Assembly: GCF_030413595.1 (NCBI RefSeq)
Contig: NZ_CP129238.1
Location: 434,001 to 498,000, forward strand
Direction of reading: 5' to 3'
Origin: Planococcus liqunii
GTDB taxonomy: Bacteria > Bacillota > Bacilli > Bacillales_A > Planococcaceae
Length of the DNA stretch: 64,000 nt
In this document: piece by piece, positions 58,483 through 64,000 of the stretch
How the letters are laid out: each line of letters opens with the position of its first letter
Position numbering within the stretch: position 1 is the stretch's first letter
Program-made: the position numbers and the translations under genes
Notes under the pieces: model-generated
Database searches by the model: none
What the model was told of the DNA's origin: nothing
Seen by the model: only the letters and a program-made list of their open reading frames with translations

Positions 58483-58586
58483 ATGTAGGACTATGCTTTT
58501 CATTTTCCTGTTAAAGGAATTTCTTTGCATGCAGTCGAAAAGATATAAGAGTATAAACTACACAATGGATACGAGGGGGAACAAAG

Positions 58587-60953
58587 GTGGGGGAAAAGCC
58601 GAAGAACAGAAAGTGGCTGAAGTGGTTATTGGGGACGATGGGTGTATTGCTCTTGCTGGCAGTTGCGGCGCTAGTTTTTGTAAACGTTTACATAGGAAAT
58701 TCCAGTCCGGTCATTGAAGGCGAAAGTACTATGGCTATACTGGATGGAGACGTAAAAGTCACGCGCGATGAAATCGGTGTGCCGCATATCGAAGCGGATT
58801 CTGACGCAGACCTGTACCGGGCACAAGGGTATGTTCAAGCCCAGGACCGGATGTTTCAGATGGATTTGTCACGCCGGCAGGCAAGCGGCCGCTTAGCGGA
58901 AGTGGTGGGAGCGGGAGCTGTCGATACAGACAAATTCTTCCGGACATTCAGCTTGCGCGATGCGGCTGAAAAATCATGGGACGGCTATAACGACGAAGCC
59001 AAGAAAGTGCTTGAATGGTACGCAGATGGCGTCAATGCTTATATGGAAGAAGCAAAAAAGGATGGAACGTTGAGCTATGAGTTTGCGCTGCTCGGGTATG
59101 AGCCGGAAGAATGGACACCGGTCGATTCCTTGACGATTGGGAAATTCATGGCATATGACCTCGGCGGCAACTGGTCGACGCTTGCGATCCGCCACTGGGC
59201 GCTCAATGAGTTCCCGGAAGAAAAGGCGCGCGAACTGTTTATTAAATATCCGGAGAATGCGCCGTCCATCATCGAAGCGAATTTGGAGCAGCCGGTGAAA
59301 GTCGCGGGACAATTTGATGCGTCGGTCATTCCGCCTGAATTCAACGGCAGCAACAACTGGGTAGTGGCAGGAGATAAAACCGAAAGCGGAAAACCGCTGC
59401 TCGCGGACGATCCGCATCTCGGGCTCAGCACCCCGTCCATCTGGTATCAGATGCATTTGGAATCGCCTGAGCAAAATGTCAGCGGCGTCATCTTTGCCGG
59501 CATTCCGGGCATTATTCTCGGGCATAACGAACAAATTGCCTGGGGCGTGACGAATGTCGGGCCGGATGTGCAGGATCTCTACATTGAAACGCCGAATCCG
59601 GATGATCCGACGCAGTTCCGTTATGAAGGCAAATGGGAGCAGGCGGAAGTGCGGGATGAACCCATCCGAGTAAAAGACGGAAAAACCGAAGACTTTGAGG
59701 TAGTCGTCACTCGCCACGGCCCGATCATTTCCAATGTGCTGTACAAAGAAGAAGACCCGGGAGCCCTGTTCTCAATGCAGTGGACCGCGCTTGAGCCGAC
59801 GCTTGAATTGCAAGCCGTGCTAAGTTTCAATAAAGCGTCCAATTGGGAAGAGTTTGAAACGGCATTGGAAGATTTCCAGGCGCCTGCCCAGAACTTTGTA
59901 TTCGCTTCAACGGACGGCACGATTGCCTATAAAGCGAATGGCCGCATACCATTGCGCAAATCCGGTGATGGCCAGCTGCCGGTGCCGGGCGATTCAGCCA
60001 ATTATGGCTGGGAAGGATATGTGCCATTTGATGAATTGCCGAAGGCAGTGAATCCGGAAAGCGGGTTTATTGCAACGGCGAACAACGAAGTGGTCGACGA
60101 TTCCTATCCTTACCACATCACGGATTTCTGGGCGCAGCCATACCGCTATGAACGGATTGCCGAAGTGCTTGAAGCCACGGATGATTTAACGCCGGAGGAC
60201 ATGATGGCGCTTCAGATGGACCAGAAGAATTTATACGCGGCTGAATTTCTGGATGGCATGATGGCAGCGGTTGAAGGGGAAACGGATGAATACAATGACT
60301 TGTTCAACATGATGAAGAAATGGGACCAAGTGGACAGCAAGGATCAGGCAGCGCCGCTTGTGTTTCATAAATGGATGAAGCAATTGCCGAAAACGATGCT
60401 GGCGAAAGATTTCCCTGAAGACGTCTACGAATTGCTGCCCGGCAAAAACCACATCACCGACCAGATGATGCGGGAGGCGTTCAGCGGCCAGGAAGGAGCT
60501 TGGGTCGCGGAGTATGGCGGCACAGGCAAATGGTTGACCGATGCGCTCAAAACAAGCCTCGGGGAAATAGAAGAAGAATTCGGCAAGGATGTTAACGAGT
60601 GGAAATGGGGGGACGACCATCAATTGACGTTCCCGCACCCAATAACGGGCGCCTCTCCGGTGCTGGGACAATTTTTGAATCCGGAACCGGTGCCGATTGG
60701 CGGTTCGAACATCACGGTTCAGGCAGCTGCTTTTGATGGAGAAGGCAATGTCGACCACGGAGCTTCCTGGCGGTTTGTGGCAGATCTCAGCGATTTGTCG
60801 AGCGCCTACCATATTGTCGGGCCGGGGCTCAGCGGCCATCTAAAATCGGATTATTTCCATAACCAAGTGGATGATTGGGCAAATGGAGATTACCACGAAA
60901 CGGAAATCGAGGAAGAGGTGGAAGGAAGCACATTAATTTTAACGGCTGATTGA
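58587..60953 (+). CDS. Penicillin-acylase family Ntn-hydrolase
   Basis: This 788-residue protein has an N-terminal membrane anchor/signal (WLKWLLGTMGVLLLLAVAALVFV) and the penicillin amidase domain. It matures by autocatalytic cleavage in front of the nucleophile Ser255 in GSNNWVVAG, and the upstream alpha-chain has RDEIGVPHIEADSDADLYRAQGYVQAQDRMFQMD. Members hydrolyse penicillins or acyl-homoserine lactones, and the natural substrate here is unknown. The start is a GTG after GAGGGGGAAC. The crcB pair begins 35 bases after its stop. Confidence 0.92.
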   Translation: MGEKPKNRKWLKWLLGTMGVLLLLAVAALVFVNVYIGNSSPVIEGESTMAILDGDVKVTRDEIGVPHIEADSDADLYRAQGYVQAQDRMFQMDLSRRQASGRLAEVVGAGAVDTDKFFRTFSLRDAAEKSWDGYNDEAKKVLEWYADGVNAYMEEAKKDGTLSYEFALLGYEPEEWTPVDSLTIGKFMAYDLGGNWSTLAIRHWALNEFPEEKARELFIKYPENAPSIIEANLEQPVKVAGQFDASVIPPEFNGSNNWVVAGDKTESGKPLLADDPHLGLSTPSIWYQMHLESPEQNVSGVIFAGIPGIILGHNEQIAWGVTNVGPDVQDLYIETPNPDDPTQFRYEGKWEQAEVRDEPIRVKDGKTEDFEVVVTRHGPIISNVLYKEEDPGALFSMQWTALEPTLELQAVLSFNKASNWEEFETALEDFQAPAQNFVFASTDGTIAYKANGRIPLRKSGDGQLPVPGDSANYGWEGYVPFDELPKAVNPESGFIATANNEVVDDSYPYHITDFWAQPYRYERIAEVLEATDDLTPEDMMALQMDQKNLYAAEFLDGMMAAVEGETDEYNDLFNMMKKWDQVDSKDQAAPLVFHKWMKQLPKTMLAKDFPEDVYELLPGKNHITDQMMREAFSGQEGAWVAEYGGTGKWLTDALKTSLGEIEEEFGKDVNEWKWGDDHQLTFPHPITGASPVLGQFLNPEPVPIGGSNITVQAAAFDGEGNVDHGASWRFVADLSDLSSAYHIVGPGLSGHLKSDYFHNQVDDWANGDYHETEIEEEVEGSTLILTAD

Positions 60954-60988
60954 GTTACACTGGGAGAAAACGATATGGGGCGGTTTTC

Positions 60989-61342
60989 ATGAAACGACTT
61001 TTAGCGGTCGGCTTCGGTGGAATGGTGGGCTCCTTGCTCCGAGCGGGTGTATATGCAATCGTACCCTCATCCATGGGTTTATGGACGGTCAATGTTTTCG
61101 GCAGTTTGCTGATTGGCTGGATTGCAGCCCGTTTTTCGTACAAATCAGCTGAATTCCGGCTGTTTTTATCCACCGGCCTAATCGGTTCGTTTACAACCTT
61201 CTCGGCTTTTTCCGCTGACTGGTTTCGCTTGCTGGAAACGTCCTTTTGGCAAGGGACAGTATTTGCTGTTTCCATGACGGCGGCTTCCATAATGGCCGCT
61301 GCATCCGGATTAGCGATTGGCAGAAGGCGGGGTGTCCAATGA
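60989..61342 (+). CDS. crcB: Fluoride ion channel CrcB/Fluc, first subunit
   Basis: This 117-residue, four-helix Fluc protein exports fluoride from the cytoplasm. The signature GLIGSFTTFSAFSAD (~68-82) and the N-terminal GGMVGSLLRAGVYAI are typical. I chose the ATG at 60989, preceded by TATGGGGCGG, because it gives the usual length. The frame opening at 60950 begins inside the preceding gene. Its stop overlaps the second crcB by ATGA, indicating a heterodimeric channel. Confidence 0.9.
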   Translation: MKRLLAVGFGGMVGSLLRAGVYAIVPSSMGLWTVNVFGSLLIGWIAARFSYKSAEFRLFLSTGLIGSFTTFSAFSADWFRLLETSFWQGTVFAVSMTAASIMAAASGLAIGRRRGVQ

Positions 61343-61668
61343 TTGCGGTGGCTGTAGGCGGATTTTTCGGCGCCATGGCGCGCTACGGATTTTACTGGCT
61401 GGCAGAAAGCCGGGCGAAGCACCCGAAAATCGCCACCTGGTTCGTCAATAGCGCCGGGTCGTTCGCAATGGGGGCGCTAATCGGCTCCGAAAACTATTCG
61501 GCTTTCTGGGTAACGGGATTTCTCGGAGCATTCACTACATTTTCCACGATGGCATTGGATGCCGTAAAAGATTTTGAAGATGGCAAATGGCTTCAGGGAA
61601 TCAGCTATTTGGTGTTCACCTTGCTGACTGGACTTCTGTTGTTCGGTGCGGCATACAGTTTGCTATAG
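61339..61668 (+). CDS. crcB2: Fluoride ion channel CrcB/Fluc, second subunit
   Basis: This 109-residue partner has the same fold (MIAVAVGGFFGAMARYGFYWL and GFLGAFTTFSTMALDAV) and is coupled to the first crcB by ATGA. Firmicutes often encode two Fluc subunits in tandem that form a dual-topology heterodimer. The GGGGTG site lies inside the preceding gene. No fluoride riboswitch is apparent before the pair. Confidence 0.9.
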   Translation: MIAVAVGGFFGAMARYGFYWLAESRAKHPKIATWFVNSAGSFAMGALIGSENYSAFWVTGFLGAFTTFSTMALDAVKDFEDGKWLQGISYLVFTLLTGLLLFGAAYSLL

Positions 61669-61669
61669 G

Positions 61670-61707
61670 AAAAGGAGTTGGCCCCAAACGGGTGCCAACT
61701 CCTTTTT
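61670..61707. terminator. Bidirectional terminator between crcB2 and the P1 peptidase gene
   Basis: AAAAGGAGTTGGC (61670-61682) pairs with GCCAACTCCTTTT (61694-61706). Confidence 0.88.
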
Positions 61708-62692
61708 AATTAAATATACCTTTTTCGACCACTCGCCCCAACCGCCCCGTGGTTGTTTCTGCGTGGAACAGCGACTGGTAAATCGCTTCTTCCGTCGCTT
61801 CCACGCTTGCCTGGAACAGTTCATTCATCAGCGGATGGTCATCCCTTAGGATTCTGGATGCTTCAAATGCCTCATTGGCTTGGTGCGGAGTGCGGCGGGC
61901 ATTGGAGAAGGCGATGATAATGTCGCCGCTGCCGTTGCTGATGGAGGTGCCGGTGCGCCCAAGGCCGATAGCTGCTCGTTTAGCCAGGCGCTTCAACTGC
62001 CGGCTGTCGAGCGGCGCATCGGTGGCAACGACGATAATGACCGAACCATCCGGCTTATCGGGAGCCGGTTTATCAGCCAGCCAGTTGGTCAGAATGATGT
62101 CTTCTTTGCGGCCGAAATTGGTCAACGCCAGGACGCCGACTGTAAAATGGTCTTCTCCAGATCGGGCAACGCGGGACGACGAACCGATGCCGCCTTTAAC
62201 GCCGTAGCAGATCATGCCTTTTCCGGCCCCGACTGCACCTTGCGCAAAGTCTGTGTGCGCACTGCCAATGGCTTCCTCCGCATGAAGAGGTGTGACGGCC
62301 ATGCGGCGCATTGAATTCAAATAGCTGTCATTGCATTCGCCGACGACTAAATTAAGGGAGCTGGTGGAGTCGCCGATTGCCGGATTTTCCCGCAGCATCC
62401 AGTTCATCGTCCCTTGCAGCACAGCGGCTACACTGAATGTGTTTGTCAGCATGATCGGCGATTCCAAAAGGCCAAGCTCATCGATTTGGACGAGGCCGAC
62501 GGTTTTGCCGAAGCCGTTTAAGACAAAACTTGCCGCCGGCACTTTTTCTTCAAACCAGTTGCCTGCATGCGGCAAGATGGCGGTGACGCCGGTGCGGACG
62601 GCTTCTGTTTCCGATGGGTCTTCTTCCAGTGTGACATGGCCGACAGCCACGCCTTTTACATCCGCAATCGAATTCAATTTCCCTTGTTCCAT
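61706..62692 (-). CDS. P1 family peptidase (DmpA/BapA-like aminopeptidase)
   Basis: This 328-residue self-processing Ntn-like hydrolase resembles L-aminopeptidase/D-esterase DmpA. Family motifs are DVKGVAVGHVTL near the N-terminus, MICYGVKGGIGSSSRV with the likely nucleophilic serine at the autocleavage site, and NGSGDIIIAFSNARR near the C-terminus. I chose the ATG at 62692, preceded by GGTGAT. A longer frame to 62737 lacks a site. The substrate is probably a small N-terminally unblocked peptide or beta-aminopeptide. Confidence 0.87.
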   Translation of the reverse strand: MEQGKLNSIADVKGVAVGHVTLEEDPSETEAVRTGVTAILPHAGNWFEEKVPAASFVLNGFGKTVGLVQIDELGLLESPIMLTNTFSVAAVLQGTMNWMLRENPAIGDSTSSLNLVVGECNDSYLNSMRRMAVTPLHAEEAIGSAHTDFAQGAVGAGKGMICYGVKGGIGSSSRVARSGEDHFTVGVLALTNFGRKEDIILTNWLADKPAPDKPDGSVIIVVATDAPLDSRQLKRLAKRAAIGLGRTGTSISNGSGDIIIAFSNARRTPHQANEAFEASRILRDDHPLMNELFQASVEATEEAIYQSLFHAETTTGRLGRVVEKGIFN

Positions 62693-62727
62693 TAATATCA
62701 CCATTTTCTTTTTATTTGAGTATATCC

Positions 62728-62773
62728 AAAAGAGCAACTCCCTTAGAATTGCTTTTGGGAATTGCTCTTTTTT
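62728..62773. terminator. Hairpin terminator upstream of the P1 peptidase gene
   Basis: AAAAGAGCAA (62728-62737) pairs with TTGCTCTTTT (62762-62771), with an inner TCCC/GGGA. Read on the minus strand, it would end transcripts from uspA, which is followed by a T-rich tract. Confidence 0.7.
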
Positions 62774-62775
62774 AT

Positions 62776-62820
62776 AGCCCGGACTCCAGCACCCAGCGTC
62801 TCAAGCCGCTTTCGCTTTTC
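62776..62820 (-). repeat. Minimal deletion form of the 124-bp hairpin repeat
   Basis: On the minus strand it has the left end AGAAAAGCGAAAGCGG and the right end GCTGGAGTCCGGG directly joined, without the central hairpin. It shows that the unit ends can persist without the variable core. Confidence 0.55.
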
Positions 62821-63240
62821 TTATTTCACAATGATAACAGGTGCCTGAACGCGTTTAGCCACCTTATGGCTGACGCTGCCGAGCACCATTTCCTGCAGCG
62901 AGTTCAAACCGCGGCTGCCAATAAAAACAATGTCGTAGCCGGCTTCGTTGGCGTGCTTCACGATCGTTGGCCCCGGTATCCCGTGCAAGGTTTTGGTTTC
63001 AAAAGCCACTCCGGCGGAACGGAAAATTTCTTCAAGCGGCACTAAATGCTTGCGGCGTTCCAAATGGACTTCTTCGCTGCTTTGCCCGTGAAGGACTTCC
63101 GTTCGGCCTTTTTCGTAATCAATGACGTACAGCAGCGTCACGACAGCATCCGGGTTTGCCTTGGCCATTTTTACAGCTTCCTGTGCTGCGCGTTTTGAGT
63201 GGTCGGATCCGTCCGCTGCAACTAGAATCTTTTGATACAT
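62821..63240 (-). CDS. Universal stress protein UspA family
   Basis: This 139-residue single-domain Usp begins MYQKILVAADGSDHSKRAAQEA and ends with the ATP-binding motif GSRGLNSLQEMVLGSVSHKV, so it is of the ATP-binding type. AAGGGGGAAC precedes the ATG. It is 13 bases downstream of the SulP gene on the same strand, so it is probably cotranscribed with it and may sense or regulate the transporter, a pairing seen in other bacteria. Confidence 0.92.
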   Translation of the reverse strand: MYQKILVAADGSDHSKRAAQEAVKMAKANPDAVVTLLYVIDYEKGRTEVLHGQSSEEVHLERRKHLVPLEEIFRSAGVAFETKTLHGIPGPTIVKHANEAGYDIVFIGSRGLNSLQEMVLGSVSHKVAKRVQAPVIIVK

Positions 63241-63253
63241 TCTAGGTTCCCCC

Positions 63254-64000
63254 TTAATGTTGGCTTGAATTTCCGCCGTTGCTTCCATATGTGGCAAGTG
63301 TATTGACGAGTTTTCGGCTCGATGCGTTGAGGCCGGTAATTTCGACGGTGTGCGCTTTTGCCTGCAGCCGGCCCATTACGCGGTCGATGGCGCCGACGCC
63401 TGACTCATCCCAAACGTTGGCATCCGAGAAATCAAGGACAATGTGGTCCGCCGGTTCGACGCGGTCGAAAGCAGAAACAAAATCCTGTGTGGACGCAAAG
63501 AATAATTGGCCATGTATGGTATAAATATTCGACGCGCCCGCATCCATTCCTTTTTTGCGGACTTCCACTTTGGAAATTTTAGCGGCAAACAGGACAGCGC
63601 TTAAAATCACGCCGGCAAATACGCCTTTTGATAAATCATGGGTATAGACGACGACAACGACGGTCAAAAGCATAACGATGGCATCGGATTTCGGAGCGGC
63701 CACCAAATACTTGAACGAACCCCAATCGAATGTGCCGATGCAGACCATCACCATGATGCCGGCGAGAACAGGCATCGGAATCTGGACGACCCATTCGCCG
63801 AGGACGATGATCAAAAACATCAGCACCGCACCCGCCACAAAAGTCGACAAACGTCCGCGTCCGCCGGAACGGACATTGATGCCGGACTGGCCGATCATCG
63901 CACAGCCCGCCATGCCGCCGAAAAATCCGGTAACAAAATTGGCGATGCCTTGGCCGCGGGCTTCCTGATTTTTATCGGAATCCGTTTGAGTGGCGTCGTC
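63254..64000 (-). CDS. SulP family anion transporter, C-terminal part (window edge)
   Basis: This is the last 248 residues of a SulP permease, continuing beyond base 64000. Visible are membrane helices, the signature FVTGFFGGMAGCAMIGQSGINVRSGGRGRLST at the cut end, and a C-terminal STAS domain (FASTQDFVSAFDRVEPADHIVLDFSDANVWDESGVGAIDRV). Such proteins exchange sulfate, bicarbonate or other anions. The substrate cannot be fixed from the sequence. It is followed 13 bases later by uspA. Confidence 0.88.
   Translation of the reverse strand, partial: DDATQTDSDKNQEARGQGIANFVTGFFGGMAGCAMIGQSGINVRSGGRGRLSTFVAGAVLMFLIIVLGEWVVQIPMPVLAGIMVMVCIGTFDWGSFKYLVAAPKSDAIVMLLTVVVVVYTHDLSKGVFAGVILSAVLFAAKISKVEVRKKGMDAGASNIYTIHGQLFFASTQDFVSAFDRVEPADHIVLDFSDANVWDESGVGAIDRVMGRLQAKAHTVEITGLNASSRKLVNTLATYGSNGGNSSQH

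Noticed and set aside
61000..61342. Fluoride riboswitch before crcB
   Set aside because: No conserved pseudoknot-like motif was recognisable in the short space after the hydrolase gene.

Overview
The window is about 64 kb of chromosome from a low-to-moderate GC Gram-positive bacterium, most probably a member of the Planococcaceae (Planococcus/Planomicrobium-like). Evidence is the Bacillus-type gene set (DesK/DesR with its desaturase, a YclNOPQ-type siderophore transporter, a tryptophan operon led by a T-box, HflX, PpaC, YceI), strong AGGAGG-type ribosome binding sites, frequent GTG/TTG starts, sigma-B-like promoters, and several families of short intergenic repeats. The genus is an inference. 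I saw no rRNA, tRNA, prophage, intact transposase or CRISPR array.

Layout. 1-6.5 kb: the 3' part of an acyl-CoA ligase, WrbA, a membrane protein and CydDC. 6.7-10.2 kb: a small coiled-coil membrane protein, then desaturase-desK-desR (membrane fluidity control). 10.2-17.9 kb: a repeat cluster, a YdaT-like stress protein, PutP, a VOC protein, HflX, an MsbA-type ABC exporter and a Met-rich lipoprotein. 18-24 kb: a Fur-box-preceded siderophore importer and a two-gene FtsX/ABC exporter resembling HrtBA. 24-36.6 kb: a PAP2 protein with a substituted catalytic His, glnK-amt with two GlnR/TnrA boxes, a UDG-like protein, ZupT, a niacin-type MFS permease with tandem operators, an antibiotic-resistance-type ABC-F ATPase behind an attenuator leader, and an OpuC-like osmoprotectant importer. 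37-43 kb: a five-gene acyl-CoA degradation operon (thiolase, SDR, acyl-CoA dehydrogenase, CoA transferase/racemase, ligase) with FadR-like and cre sites. 43-48 kb: a T-box-controlled trpD-trpC-trpFB-trpA operon in which trpF and trpB are fused and trpE/trpG are absent. 48-64 kb: DNA glycosylase, a YfkM-like protein, arsR-arsB, PpaC, thiol/redox enzymes, a Rieske oxidoreductase, YceI, MurB, a penicillin-acylase-family hydrolase, a CrcB pair, a P1 peptidase, UspA and the 3' part of a SulP transporter.

The most unusual material is intergenic. (1) A roughly 460-560 bp composite repeat occurs twice, in opposite orientations. In each place it is bracketed by two copies of the local Rho-independent terminator, and the terminators of the two loci are unrelated, so the element looks like a non-autonomous mobile element that inserts at terminators and duplicates them. 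(2) At least seven units of nearly constant length (123-124 bp) have conserved ends and a central hairpin at the same offset, whose sequence differs between units while pairing is kept. (3) A smaller hairpin module is shared by both families. (4) Three intergenic arrays have short cores starting ATAC or close to it, recurring every 20-21 bp. Within genes, the TrpF-TrpB fusion, a probable nonsense truncation of the CoA transferase and the PAP2 His-to-Gln change deserve a look.
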